DNA from: a virus | Direction: 5' to 3' (one strand) | Virus record (IMG/VR): IMGVR_UViG_3300036861_000714 | Span: 1 to 39,182 of that record | Length of the DNA: 39,182 bases | Shown here: positions 31,442 through 38,029 of the stretch, piece by piece | How positions within the stretch are numbered: the first letter of the stretch is position 1 | How the letters are laid out: every line of letters begins with the position of its first letter | The notes under the pieces: model-generated | What the model was told of the DNA's origin: nothing | Seen by the model: only the letters and a program-made list of their open reading frames with translations | Databases searched by the model: none | Position numbers and translations under genes: made by a program

Positions 31442-31815
31442 CGGTGCCTCCCCTGCGCTCGCCCGTTTAGGGCTGGTTCCTCCACCGGCCCCCTAGAGGC
31501 ACGCCGGGAGGAGCGCGGCGGCGGCGGTAGGGCCGTGTCCTCCACTCGGACACCCCCTCTGACCTGCGACGACGCGAAGCCTTTTTGCTGCAACCCGGAC
31601 GTTGCGTGGATCTTCTCTCTCCGCTGAGGGAACGTGGGCCTCGGGGGCCTCTACCCCCTCCCTATCTAGCGCGTTCTTGCAGGTCAGAGCGCTAGAGGGG
31701 TGGAGTAGCCCGCCCTGCTCAGGCTGCTGGAACGGGCCGCCGAGGGCCTCAGGCAACCCACGCCGAAAGTGGAGGGAAGCCCGCGGCCACAGTCAAGCGT
31801 GGGGAGCGCCCAGCC
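31442..31815. other. Non-coding gap upstream of the terminase
   Basis: A gap of about 370 nt without a convincing gene. It contains an 11-nt perfect inverted repeat (ctctgacctgc at 31557-31567, gcaggtcagag at 31679-31689), a CTAGCGC/GCGCTAG pair around 31674-31696, GC-rich polypyrimidine stretches and a T-run near 31581. Position just before TerS fits a packaging site (cos or pac) or late promoter region, but no core site was identified. An antisense open frame at 31493-31756 does not look coding. Confidence 0.45.
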
Positions 31816-32361
31816 CTATCGCCCACCGACGTCGTACAGACCGGACTCGTCCTCGAGGAGCTGCGGCAGAGCTGGATCGCCGAGCAGGAAGGACAACGGG
31901 TCTTGCCCGCCGTCCCAGTCGGTCACGGTGATGTCGTGCGAGCTCGGCGCGTACCGACTCCACCAGCTGGCGATCGCCGACCGGTAGTAGAGCTTCGACG
32001 ACCCGGGTCGATCGCTCGCCTCGAGCCGAGCCAGGCACTCGTCAACTGGCACGGCGAGGACGATCGGCACGACACCGTAGAGCCGGCGGAGCATGGCTCT
32101 GTTCTGCTTGGTCGGCGCAGCCCGGATCATCCAAACCAGGCCGGCGGCGGCGACCAGCTGCTGAGCTCGCTGCTGGTAGATGGACTCGACGACCGGCAGC
32201 ACCTGGGCGGGGTTCGGTCCGTGATCGTGTGTCTCAAGCCCGGTGACCTCGGCTCGGATGTCGTCCCAGTCCAGGACGTGGCCACCATGCCACTCGGCTT
32301 CGAGCCGAGCGAGCGTGCTCTTGCCGCTGCACGGTGGCCCGGCCAGGAGGTAGACAGTCAC
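31816..32361 (-). CDS. P-loop polynucleotide kinase-like protein
   Basis: The GTG at 32361 follows GGAGG and starts a 181-residue protein. A Walker A motif, LLAGPPCSGKST, is near the N-terminus (about residues 5-16), followed by a DWDDIRAEV segment that resembles the acidic lid or Walker B side of small P-loop kinases. The rest is alpha/beta (PIVLAVPVDECLARLEAS). It is closest in style to AAA_33/zeta-toxin or polynucleotide-kinase proteins. Substrate is unknown. It is divergent from the HTH gene at 32386, and the two share a 24-nt regulatory gap. Confidence 0.72.
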   Translation of the reverse strand: MTVYLLAGPPCSGKSTLARLEAEWHGGHVLDWDDIRAEVTGLETHDHGPNPAQVLPVVESIYQQRAQQLVAAAGLVWMIRAAPTKQNRAMLRRLYGVVPIVLAVPVDECLARLEASDRPGSSKLYYRSAIASWWSRYAPSSHDITVTDWDGGQDPLSFLLGDPALPQLLEDESGLYDVGGR

Positions 32362-32388
32362 GGGAACCTCCGCTATCCTGTCCCTGTG
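32351..32388 (+). promoter_or_regulatory. Promoter with leaderless GTG start
   Basis: TAGACA at 32351-32356 (5 of 6 for the -35), 17 nt, then TATCCT at 32374-32379. The GTG of the next gene starts 6 nt after, where transcription would begin, so the mRNA would have no leader. The -35 lies inside the start of the divergent kinase gene. Confidence 0.6.
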
Positions 32389-32598
32389 GCGGACAAGCTG
32401 TACGGGATCGACGAGATCGCCCAAGCCCTGGAGGCCAAGCGCGACACCGTGTCGAAGTGGTACCGCCGGGGCAAGCTCCCTCGGCCCGATGCCGTGCTGG
32501 GCATCGGCCCGGTCTGGAAGGCCAGGACGATCGCCCCGATGATCCGTGCGGGCGGGCCAAAGCCGAAGCCATCAGGCCGACCGCGGAAGGCGCGCTGA
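32386..32598 (+). CDS. MerR/excisionase-like HTH protein
   Basis: A 70-residue protein, probably leaderless from the GTG at 32386. It has a short HTH like AlpA/Xis or MerR-type domains: LYGIDEIAQALEAKRDTVSKW, then YRRGKLPRPDAV, the wing. The C-terminal tail is basic (KPKPSGRPRKAR). Such proteins act as excisionases or small regulators. Being divergent from a P-loop kinase and near two tyrosine recombinases, it is a candidate directionality factor, unproven. Confidence 0.68.
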   Translation: MADKLYGIDEIAQALEAKRDTVSKWYRRGKLPRPDAVLGIGPVWKARTIAPMIRAGGPKPKPSGRPRKAR

Positions 32599-32831
32599 TG
32601 GCTACCTTGCCCCTGTCGCCTGGGCCGCTCCCCACCGCCACCTACCGGATCCGGCTCAACTACTCGGCTCGCCAGAACGACGTCAACAAGCAGCTCGGGT
32701 ACGTTCGCCGGGCAGGTGGTCGGTTCGACCCCGAGTCCAGGACGTACACCGTGACGACTGAGTCCAACGAGTCGAAGGTCTTCGTGGACTGGCTGATCCG
32801 GCGCCACCACGTGGTTGCCGAGCTGGCCTAA
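32598..32831 (+). CDS. Small hypothetical protein
   Basis: A 77-residue protein whose ATG shares its A with the HTH stop (TGATG). It is alpha/beta with YRIRLNYSARQNDVNKQLG and AGGRFDPESRTYTV. The stop overlaps the end of the convergent gene at 32828. It may work with the HTH protein as they are coupled. Family is not recognised. Confidence 0.6.
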   Translation: MATLPLSPGPLPTATYRIRLNYSARQNDVNKQLGYVRRAGGRFDPESRTYTVTTESNESKVFVDWLIRRHHVVAELA

Positions 32832-33094
32832 TCCAGGCCGGATCGAAGCTCCGTGCCCGCTGGCATCGACGGGTCGACGATGACGCCGCCTCGCCCGGGG
32901 TTCACATCGAGCTGACCGCGCCAGTGCTCGACGTCGAGGACCTGGCCAGTACCGTGCCGGGTGTTGTCGGTGAACGACAGGCCGGCATCCCAGCCAGCGA
33001 TGCTCGGGAGAAGCCGAGCACCGGCGGCGATCAAGCGACAGCCGACCTCGAACAGCGCGTAGCCGAGCCGAGCCTTCCAGTGTCCGAGGTTCAT
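32828..33094 (-). CDS. Small hypothetical protein with hydrophobic helix
   Basis: An 88-residue protein with AAGGGGGA before its ATG at 33094. Residues 7-30 have a hydrophobic helix (RLGYALFEVGCRLIAAGARLLP). The rest is Gly/Asp-rich and beta-like. It is last in the minus operon that begins at the HNH gene or its insertion-separated partner. Function unknown. Confidence 0.6.
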   Translation of the reverse strand: MNLGHWKARLGYALFEVGCRLIAAGARLLPSIAGWDAGLSFTDNTRHGTGQVLDVEHWRGQLDVNPGRGGVIVDPSMPAGTELRSGLD

Positions 33095-33225
33095 ATCGGT
33101 CCCCCTTCTGGGCAGCATCCGAACCAGGGGTCGTCGTCCCACAGGTGAGACATCCACAACCACCATCGACGACCCGCCTCGTCAAGATCGGCCCACTGCT
33201 GGAGCGGTATGGACCAGTGCTCCAT
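33091..33225 (-). CDS. Small Trp-rich protein
   Basis: A 44-residue frame, ATG overlapping the stop of the gene before (TGATG) and stop overlapping the next ATG. It is rich in Trp (HWSIPLQQWAD; RRWWLWMSHLWDDD; PWFGCCP). The chained starts and stops are the main evidence that it is translated. Function unknown. Confidence 0.5.
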   Translation of the reverse strand: MEHWSIPLQQWADLDEAGRRWWLWMSHLWDDDPWFGCCPEGGPI

Positions 33226-33485
33226 CACTTCAAGAGCGACAGCTGCTCGATGTCGACGCGCTTCTGGAAGTCGGAGAGTCGGTCGCCGAGCTCGGCCTTC
33301 ACCTTCGCCGAGTCGAGCTGGACCCGAGTCGAGACGGCGTAGCCGATGCGACCACGGAAGTCCCGCTTCTTGTTCGCTCTGAAGTACTCCTTCAAGACCT
33401 CGGCGGCCTGGTCGAGCTGAGGCTTCAGCCGATCGATCTCCCGCTTGGAGTTCTCCCAGACCTTTGCCGCCTCGGTGACGTTCAT
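33225..33485 (-). CDS. Small basic helical protein
   Basis: An 86-residue protein with GAGGGGG before its ATG at 33485. It is mainly a charged helix (KVWENSKREIDRLKPQLDQAAEVLKEYF) then basic strands (RRGR-like IGYAVSTRVQ). It starts with MNVTEAAK, which recurs at 33776-33801 as an isolated start fragment after the HNH gene. This suggests it once followed the HNH gene directly and was separated by an inserted cassette. Confidence 0.65.
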   Translation of the reverse strand: MNVTEAAKVWENSKREIDRLKPQLDQAAEVLKEYFRANKKRDFRGRIGYAVSTRVQLDSAKVKAELGDRLSDFQKRVDIEQLSLLK

Positions 33486-33503
33486 GCTGGACCCCCTCGG
33501 TGT

Positions 33504-33519
33504 TATCGTCGACAGCGTG
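33504..33519 (+). promoter_or_regulatory. Leaderless start with -10 element
   Basis: TATCGT (TANNNT) at 33504-33509 is 7 nt before the GTG at 33517. TTCATG, a weak -35, lies 17 nt upstream. This resembles the layout at 32351 and 37745. Confidence 0.45.
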
Positions 33520-33792
33520 CCCGACTCGAAGGTCAGCGAGATCGAGATCCGGTTGACGGCCGGCAAGTTCCAGCGCTTCAACCCCAAGATCGGACTCTCC
33601 GCTGTGCCGCGGATGATCACCTTCTCGACGGATGTGGCCACCTATGAGGCGACGGTCGTCCATGCCGAGGCCACCGAAGACGGCAAGGCCCTGATCCTGG
33701 GGCTGCAGTTTCCCGAGCCGATCGAACCCGAATGGGCCGAGCGGCTGCTCAATGGTGAGGTCTGGTCGCTGAAGTCTTTGCCGCCTCGGTGA
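33517..33792 (+). CDS. Plus-strand protein in a repeat-flanked cassette
   Basis: A 91-residue protein on the strand opposite its neighbours, likely leaderless from the GTG at 33517. It has beta segments (VSEIEIRLTAGKF; MITFSTDVATYEATVV; ALILGLQFPEP) and a C-terminal helix (PEWAERLLNGEVWSL). No family recognised. Independent promoter, opposite strand and flanking direct repeats point to a mobile or moron-type insertion. Confidence 0.65.
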   Translation: MPDSKVSEIEIRLTAGKFQRFNPKIGLSAVPRMITFSTDVATYEATVVHAEATEDGKALILGLQFPEPIEPEWAERLLNGEVWSLKSLPPR

Positions 33793-33795
33793 CAT

Positions 33796-34089
33796 TCATG
33801 CCTGAGCCGCCTTCCAAGCATCGAAGCCTTGATGGGCCATCTGTCGTTCCCCGAGCCCGAACTGCCGCCGGATCTCCCAGGGAACGAACCCGCCGCCGCG
33901 CCGCATCGCGGTGAGCAACCGGTGGATGTTCGCGTGGCCCGTCTGACAGATCGGCACGATGTTCTCGTCCGTGTCCGGACCTCCCCACGAGAGGGGCCAG
34001 ACGTGATGCAGGTCCGACTCCTGGGGTCGAGGCGAGTGGTACCTGTGGACGGAGCAAGGAACCTCGGCCATCGCGATTCCGCCCTTCAC
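33796..34089 (-). CDS. HNH endonuclease-like protein
   Basis: Two starts are possible: GTG at 34089, overlapping the recombinase stop, or ATG at 34071 (91 residues). An HNH motif is seen: SDLHHVWPLSWGG, then DENIVPIC, then GHANIHRLL, giving the His-His...Asn...His set. Cysteines (PCSVHRYH; PICQTG) may bind zinc. HNH nucleases cut DNA; small phage ones act in packaging or homing. It is coupled to the upstream tyrosine recombinase. Confidence 0.75.
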   Translation of the reverse strand: MKGGIAMAEVPCSVHRYHSPRPQESDLHHVWPLSWGGPDTDENIVPICQTGHANIHRLLTAMRRGGGFVPWEIRRQFGLGERQMAHQGFDAWKAAQA

Positions 34090-34703
34090 AGCTTGTCGGT
34101 CTCCCTCCGCTTCCGTTCCTGGGCGACGTGGACGTACACCTCGGTAGTCGAGATCGAGGCATGTCCGAGCAGCTCCTGGATCACCCGAAGGTCGGCGCCG
34201 CGCTCCAGCAGCATCGTCGCGAACGTGTGTCGGAGCTTGTGCGGGGAGATCGGTTTCGAGATCCCGGCGATCTTGGCGAGCGACCCGACGATCACACGGA
34301 TCATCCGAACCGAGAGACGTTGTCCCTCCCGCGACAGGAAGAGCGCCGGCGTCTCGACGTCGGGCCGAGCCTCCACCCAAGCGGAGACGAACTGGGCAGC
34401 CCAGGGATTCAACGGCACCTCTCGGTCCTTCCGGCCCTTGCCCTGACGGACCCGGACGGTGAGGGCTTCGAGGTCGACGTCGCCGAGGTCGAGGAAGGAG
34501 ATCTCGGAGACGCGGAGCCCGCAGTAGACGCCGACCGCGATCACCGCGGCGTTGCGGAGCGCCCCATCCGGAACGCCTCTCGGTGCCGAGTCGAGGGCGG
34601 CCTCGAGGATCCGGTCGCGCTCTGTGTCGGTGAGGTAGACGGGGAGCTTTCGAGGCCTCCGTCGCTTGCCGGTATTCGGTGTTCTCGGCAAGTCGGAGGG
34701 CAT
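34086..34703 (-). CDS. Short tyrosine recombinase (catalytic domain only)
   Basis: A 205-residue XerC/D-like recombinase. All active residues are visible: Arg64 (CGLRVSE), Lys89 (QGKGRKDR), His155 and Arg158 (HKLRHT), His181 (LLGHAS), Tyr190 (TEVYVHV). The usual N-terminal core-binding helical domain (about 80-100 residues) is missing; the N-terminus begins just before the catalytic fold. It could act alone, with the longer integrase nearby, or be a decayed relic with an intact catalytic end. A hairpin precedes the start. Confidence 0.82.
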   Translation of the reverse strand: MPSDLPRTPNTGKRRRPRKLPVYLTDTERDRILEAALDSAPRGVPDGALRNAAVIAVGVYCGLRVSEISFLDLGDVDLEALTVRVRQGKGRKDREVPLNPWAAQFVSAWVEARPDVETPALFLSREGQRLSVRMIRVIVGSLAKIAGISKPISPHKLRHTFATMLLERGADLRVIQELLGHASISTTEVYVHVAQERKRRETDKL

Positions 34704-34705
34704 CG

Positions 34706-34734
34706 GGGGACGCGGCTCCTTCGGAGTGGTCCCC
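34706..34734 (-). promoter_or_regulatory. Hairpin at the recombinase ribosome binding site
   Basis: On the minus strand, GGGGAC pairs with GTCCCC and, inside, CTCC with GGAG; the latter contains the AAGGAG Shine-Dalgarno of the short recombinase, 12 nt from its ATG. The structure could hide the site and hold down translation. The pairing is seen; regulation is inferred. Confidence 0.4.
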
Positions 34735-34740
34735 TCGTCT

Positions 34741-35118
34741 TCAGTGTCCCCCCGGTTTCCCAGGAGTCAAGGGGTCCGTGCTCAGAAATCGCCCCCGTTT
34801 GGTGCCACTTCCGTGTCGGGCCTTGCCTCCGTGACCGAACGAGAGCTCCTTCGTCATCGCTCGCTGAACGATCTCGGGAGGGGCGTCGAGCTTCCGTAGG
34901 ATCCCCGCCCACTCGCGCTGTTCGTCCGACACGACATCGGATCCCTTCAGCTGGGCACGGGCTCGACCGCGTGCAGGCGTGATCCCCCGGACGTCGATGA
35001 GGCCGGTGACTATCTTCGCGTGGTAGAAGCACAAGCCTTTCTCCTTGTCGGAGCTCGCAACGAGCGAGACCGGCTGACTGCACCCAGCCGGCCAACGGCA
35101 ATAGCCGGGCTCGGTCAT
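34741..35118 (-). CDS. Hypothetical zinc-binding protein
   Basis: A 125-residue protein whose ATG overlaps the stop upstream (ATGA). Residues 6-40 have CRWPAGC and CFYHAK, a C-x5-C...C-x2-H set that would bind zinc. A basic C-terminal half (KARHGSGTKRGRF) follows. It may bind DNA. Its place just before the short recombinase suggests a link to lysogeny or DNA handling. Confidence 0.65.
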   Translation of the reverse strand: MTEPGYCRWPAGCSQPVSLVASSDKEKGLCFYHAKIVTGLIDVRGITPARGRARAQLKGSDVVSDEQREWAGILRKLDAPPEIVQRAMTKELSFGHGGKARHGSGTKRGRFLSTDPLTPGKPGGH

Positions 35119-35333
35119 CGTGGGACCACCTCCCAGTCCCCACGGCATCCACACGCGCACCCTGTGATGAGACCCCGCTTGATAAGTCGGCGGCCTTTCG
35201 CCAGGACGACCTTCTCGGGGAAGCCGAGACGCTCGGCGACGTCCCACCTGGTCGCGTCCCGATGGCCCCGAGCCCTTGCGGATTCGGAGACCGCCTCGAC
35301 GAACGCCGCATCTGAGATGTCGCTCGCCTTCAT
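35115..35333 (-). CDS. Small wHTH-like protein
   Basis: A 72-residue protein, ATG overlapping the gene above (ATGA). It reads as a small winged helix: DISDAAFVEAVSESARARG, DATRWDVAERLGFPEKVVLAKG, then RLIKRGLITG. The end has a CACGC cysteine pair. It is a likely DNA-binding regulator, target unknown. Confidence 0.6.
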   Translation of the reverse strand: MKASDISDAAFVEAVSESARARGHRDATRWDVAERLGFPEKVVLAKGRRLIKRGLITGCACGCRGDWEVVPR

Positions 35334-35749
35334 CGGGCCTTCCTGTAGAGCCGCTCGCAGCTCGGAGCATCCGGATCGTCGGCGTCGAGTGGGAGCCCGT
35401 TCAACCAGCCGGCCATGAAGGCGATCGCCTTGTTGTGGATCCGGGCCCAGTTCGTTCGTCCCCCGAAGATGCGGTAGAGGTCGTGGCCGTCCATGTCGAG
35501 CAGCGCCGTGCAGGCGATCACCGCGGCCGCGGCCGGATGCCGCGCCTGGAGCGCCGTGAGCGCGCGCTCGAGGTCGACTACCGTGGCCACGTTCTCCGCT
35601 TCGAGATCGCCGGTGCGCTCGACGTAGGCTCGGAGGTCCAGCCAGTGCGGTGTCTCGATCCACCGTCCTTCGTCTCGATCCTCGAAGCCGCCGTTCCACA
35701 GGGCCGAGACCGTTCGGCGTGAGTACCGGGCCTCGTCATCGGGATGCAC
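35330..35749 (-). CDS. Hypothetical helical protein, possible regulator
   Basis: A 139-residue protein from a GTG at 35749. It has helices with ENVATVVDLERALTALQ, then AAAAVIACTALLDMDG, and YRIFGGRTNWARIHNKAIAF, which looks like an HTH-type end. The size and layout recall phage late regulators of the RinA/ArpU kind, but no sequence motif confirms it. It starts just after a terminator-like palindrome. Confidence 0.55.
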   Translation of the reverse strand: MHPDDEARYSRRTVSALWNGGFEDRDEGRWIETPHWLDLRAYVERTGDLEAENVATVVDLERALTALQARHPAAAAVIACTALLDMDGHDLYRIFGGRTNWARIHNKAIAFMAGWLNGLPLDADDPDAPSCERLYRKAR

Positions 35750-35769
35750 GAGGACCGCTCATAGAAGAA

Positions 35770-35793
35770 GGGGCCGACCAGCTGGTCGGCCCC
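35770..35793. terminator. Perfect 24-bp palindrome, terminator-like
   Basis: A 24-bp perfect palindrome with AGCT at its centre, GC-rich arms GGGGCCGACC and GGTCGGCCCC. On the minus strand it is followed by TTCTTCT. It lies between the stop of the 54-residue gene (35832) and the start at 35749, so it would end transcripts from the right. Confidence 0.65.
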
Positions 35794-35831
35794 TCGATTG
35801 TCTCGCCAGGGCACACGTCTTCGGTTGTCTC

Positions 35832-35996
35832 CTACCTCACGAGGATCTCCTCGAGGTCGGCGCGCTTGAGTGTGAGGCCTGGCTTCACGACTGTCACCTG
35901 TCCGTCGACGACCTGGACGAGGACCTCACCGAAGCGCGTGACGCCAAGCGCCCGTGCGAGCGCCTCGGCCAGCTCGAGGGCATTTGTGAACGCCAC
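35832..35996 (-). CDS. Small 54-residue protein
   Basis: A 54-residue frame from a GTG at 35996. A CATACT -10-like element on the minus strand ends 8 nt upstream, so the start may be leaderless. The protein has a helix (ALELAEALARALG), beta strands (GEVLVQVVDGQVTVVKPG) and a final helix (RADLEEILVR). It looks folded. Family is not recognised. Confidence 0.55.
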   Translation of the reverse strand: MAFTNALELAEALARALGVTRFGEVLVQVVDGQVTVVKPGLTLKRADLEEILVR

Positions 35997-36035
35997 CCCA
36001 AACAAGTATGGGGCCGAACTATCGCTCCCGTGCGA

Positions 36036-36308
36036 TCAGAAGAGGACGCCACAGGGGCCGAAGAGGAGGGCGAGCAGGATCACCGCGCCGAGGATCAGCA
36101 CGAGGGCCTTCACCGCTGGCGAGTTGTTCGCGCCCTCACGCGCGCGAGGGCGCCCCGTCTCGAGACCTTCTACGAAGGTCCCGCAGTTCGAGCACGTGTA
36201 GGCCTTGGCCTCATCCGGCACCGACGAGGCGACGGCGCACTTCGGGCAGACCACCGACTTCATGGCCGCGATTGTGCGCTCGAGGCGTCGGGAAGTCGAA
36301 TCAGCCAT
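36036..36308 (-). CDS. Membrane-anchored zinc-ribbon protein
   Basis: Up to 90 residues; the ATG at 36308 overlaps the integrase stop region, and an ATG at 36263 is the alternative. There is a zinc ribbon, CPKC and CSNC about 18 residues apart. After a basic linker comes a C-terminal membrane span (ALVLILGAVILLALLFG). This is the common zinc-ribbon-plus-membrane-segment layout. Function is unknown. Confidence 0.62.
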   Translation of the reverse strand: MADSTSRRLERTIAAMKSVVCPKCAVASSVPDEAKAYTCSNCGTFVEGLETGRPRAREGANNSPAVKALVLILGAVILLALLFGPCGVLF

Positions 36309-37272
36309 GGCGCTCGGCGAGCTTCCGCATGTTCGGGTCCGAGGCCTGGGCGTAGGGCCTCAGCTGGGAGAGGTCCTCCCAGTTCGCCTGCTCCATGATC
36401 GTCCGCGGATCGATCTCGGGATCCTCGGCCCATCGCGTGATCGCGGTGTGTCGGAAGAGATGGGTGTTCAACCGGACGCCCGACCGCGCGGTCACCTTGT
36501 TCACCCAGGCCTTGTAGGCCTCGTACCCGACACCGACGAGCGTCGGGCGCCGCCGGGGCACACGCTTCGGCCGGTAGTCCAGGAGCTCGAGCAGCTGCGC
36601 CACGGCCTCCCGGCCCCGCGGGCCGAGCGGGACCTCGTAGGGCTTGTCGCCCTTCGCCTCGACGAAGTAGACGCTCGGCCCGGTCGGCCCTTGCCGCAGA
36701 TGCTCCGGCTCGATCGCCAGGAGCGAGCCGACCCGGCACCCCGTCGCGAGCTGCAGCTGGATCGCCCACCGGGCCCGGGGATCCTTGAGCGCCGCGGCGG
36801 TCTTGAGGACTAGGCCCGTCTGCTCGGGGGTGAGCGACGGCTTCGGCCTGATCTTCGGTCGCCTGGGGGTCAGCCGGCCCACCGGGTTCCGCAGCTCGTC
36901 GTCACGCGCGCACCCCCAGCCGTAGAGGGAGCGGAGACCCTTGAGCGTCTGCTCCCGCATCCCGGAGTGGACGTCGATGCCGGCGAGGTAGCCGACGACG
37001 TCGTCCTCGGTGATCGCGCCCAAGCTGCACGATCGATCCCAGTCCTCTGAGGAGAACAGGTCGGCCAGGAAGGCGAAGACGGCGCGGCGGTACTGGCGGC
37101 GGGTGTTCGCGTTGCAGCGTCCAGACGCCTCGAGGTACCGCTGCCAGCGCCGCAGTAGTACGAAGACGTCGCCGGTCGTCTCCGCTGCCTCTCCCACGGT
37201 CCTCGCCGGGGAAGGCGAGGCACCCATCCGATCGTTATTGCCGCGAGGGCGGGCCGCGGTTCGCGAGATCAC
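36301..37272 (-). CDS. int: Phage integrase, tyrosine recombinase
   Basis: A 323-residue protein, GTG start 9 nt after the XRE gene stop. Residues 37-135 are the core-binding domain (WQRYLEASGRCNANTRRQY). Catalytic residues are Arg180 (TGCRVGSL), Lys207 (AKGDK), His271 and Arg274 (HLFRHT), and Tyr307 (LRPYAQ). The usual His of box II is Trp298 (ANWED), as in Cre. It would integrate phage DNA at the host attB. Coupling with the XRE gene links integration to the lysogeny switch. The attP core is not identified. Confidence 0.87.
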   Translation of the reverse strand: MISRTAARPRGNNDRMGASPSPARTVGEAAETTGDVFVLLRRWQRYLEASGRCNANTRRQYRRAVFAFLADLFSSEDWDRSCSLGAITEDDVVGYLAGIDVHSGMREQTLKGLRSLYGWGCARDDELRNPVGRLTPRRPKIRPKPSLTPEQTGLVLKTAAALKDPRARWAIQLQLATGCRVGSLLAIEPEHLRQGPTGPSVYFVEAKGDKPYEVPLGPRGREAVAQLLELLDYRPKRVPRRRPTLVGVGYEAYKAWVNKVTARSGVRLNTHLFRHTAITRWAEDPEIDPRTIMEQANWEDLSQLRPYAQASDPNMRKLAERHG

Positions 37273-37281
37273 GGCCCGATC

Positions 37282-37692
37282 TCAGTCGATCTCGGCGGCG
37301 CACACCCTCCGGGAGGAAGTGGATCGACGGGGTGACCAGTGGAAGAGGATCAGGGCTGGTCGGGGGGAGACGAACGGTTTGCCACTGAAGTACTCCGGCG
37401 TAGTTGACCTCTCCGGGACCTCGTCGAGGGGGCCGAAGAACCACTGGAGAGGGACGCCCGTAGCGTACGCGATGAGGTAGACCTCCTCGACGAGGAGGCC
37501 TCGCCGGCCTTTCTCGAGCAGCGAGATCGCCTGACGGTTGATTCCGGTCGCGGTCGCGAGCTGCCCCTGGGTCCAGTCCCGGAGCGCTCGAGCGGCGGCA
37601 ACCTTGCGGCCCAGTCGGCGCCGGTAAGCGGGGAGCTCTGACTGGAACTCGTCCAGCCAGTCGCCCCGCCGTGCCCTTTCTCGTGTCGCCAT
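37282..37692 (-). CDS. XRE-family regulator, likely repressor
   Basis: The ATG at 37692 is chosen because a CATAAT -10 element ends 7 nt before it; a longer frame reaches 37824. The 136-residue protein has an XRE HTH at about 42-66: TQGQLATATGINRQAISLLEKG. A C-terminal part follows with VYLIAYATGVPLQWFFG. It would bind operators in the divergent region and keep lysogeny. It is upstream of the integrase in the same operon. Confidence 0.78.
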   Translation of the reverse strand: MATRERARRGDWLDEFQSELPAYRRRLGRKVAAARALRDWTQGQLATATGINRQAISLLEKGRRGLLVEEVYLIAYATGVPLQWFFGPLDEVPERSTTPEYFSGKPFVSPRPALILFHWSPRRSTSSRRVCAAEID

Positions 37693-37783
37693 GTCCGGCA
37701 TTATGCACGGTTCGGCAGATTCCGCAAGTCGCTTCCCGAAGCGCTTGACACGTGTCCGATAATCGGGCATCCTTCCGCCCATG
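37690..37783. promoter_or_regulatory. Divergent lysogeny switch region
   Basis: Leftward: TTGCGG (37727-37722), 16 nt, CATAAT (37705-37700), then 7 nt to the XRE ATG. Rightward: TTGACA (37745-37750), 17 nt, CATCCT (37768-37773), then 7 nt to the ATG at 37781. A perfect 10-bp palindrome GACACGTGTC (37747-37756) overlaps the rightward -35 and is an operator candidate. Both starts look leaderless. Confidence 0.55.
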
Positions 37784-38029
37784 CCGACAGCCGCCCCCCG
37801 CCTCACCGCCAAGATGGAGCTCATCCAGGACCGGCTCGGCCGTCCGCTCGACCAGTATCTCCGCGAGTCCTACTGGCAGCGCCGGCGGACATTCGTCGAG
37901 ATCTCCCGGGACCTGAAGCGCCTGACGAGCGTCCACGTGGGCCTCCGAACGATGAGCGACTGGTTCCGGATCTTCGACATCCCGACCAGCCACCGCAAGC
38001 CGGAGGAACGCGAGGAGGCGGCGGTCTGA
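37781..38029 (+). CDS. HTH protein, Cro- or excisionase-like
   Basis: An 82-residue protein, probably leaderless. It has an HTH-like core: SYWQRRRTFVEISRDLKRL, then HVGLRTMSDWFRIFDI, and a basic tail. It is divergent from the XRE repressor, the usual place of a Cro-type antirepressor or an early regulator. The family is not fixed by the sequence alone. Confidence 0.65.
   Translation: MPTAAPRLTAKMELIQDRLGRPLDQYLRESYWQRRRTFVEISRDLKRLTSVHVGLRTMSDWFRIFDIPTSHRKPEEREEAAV

Larger units (their letters stand above)
33462..33801. repeat. 26-bp direct repeats flanking a small gene
   Basis: The 26 bases at 33462-33487 recur at 33776-33801 with one mismatch, 314 bp apart. Each copy codes the same MNVTEAAK start on the minus strand. 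Between them lies the plus-strand gene 33517-33792. The arrangement is what insertion of a cassette with target duplication, or a local duplication, would leave. Confidence 0.7.

Noticed and set aside
31493-31756. An 87-codon minus-strand frame in the gap before TerS.
   Set aside because: No ribosome binding site, no coupling, and weak coding-like composition. I treat the gap as non-coding.
33749-33801. Second copy of the MNVTEAAK gene start after the HNH gene.
   Set aside because: It runs only 16 codons and is better explained as a duplicated start fragment.
37701-37824. Longer start for the XRE regulator.
   Set aside because: The extension would run over the divergent promoter region and its -10 element.
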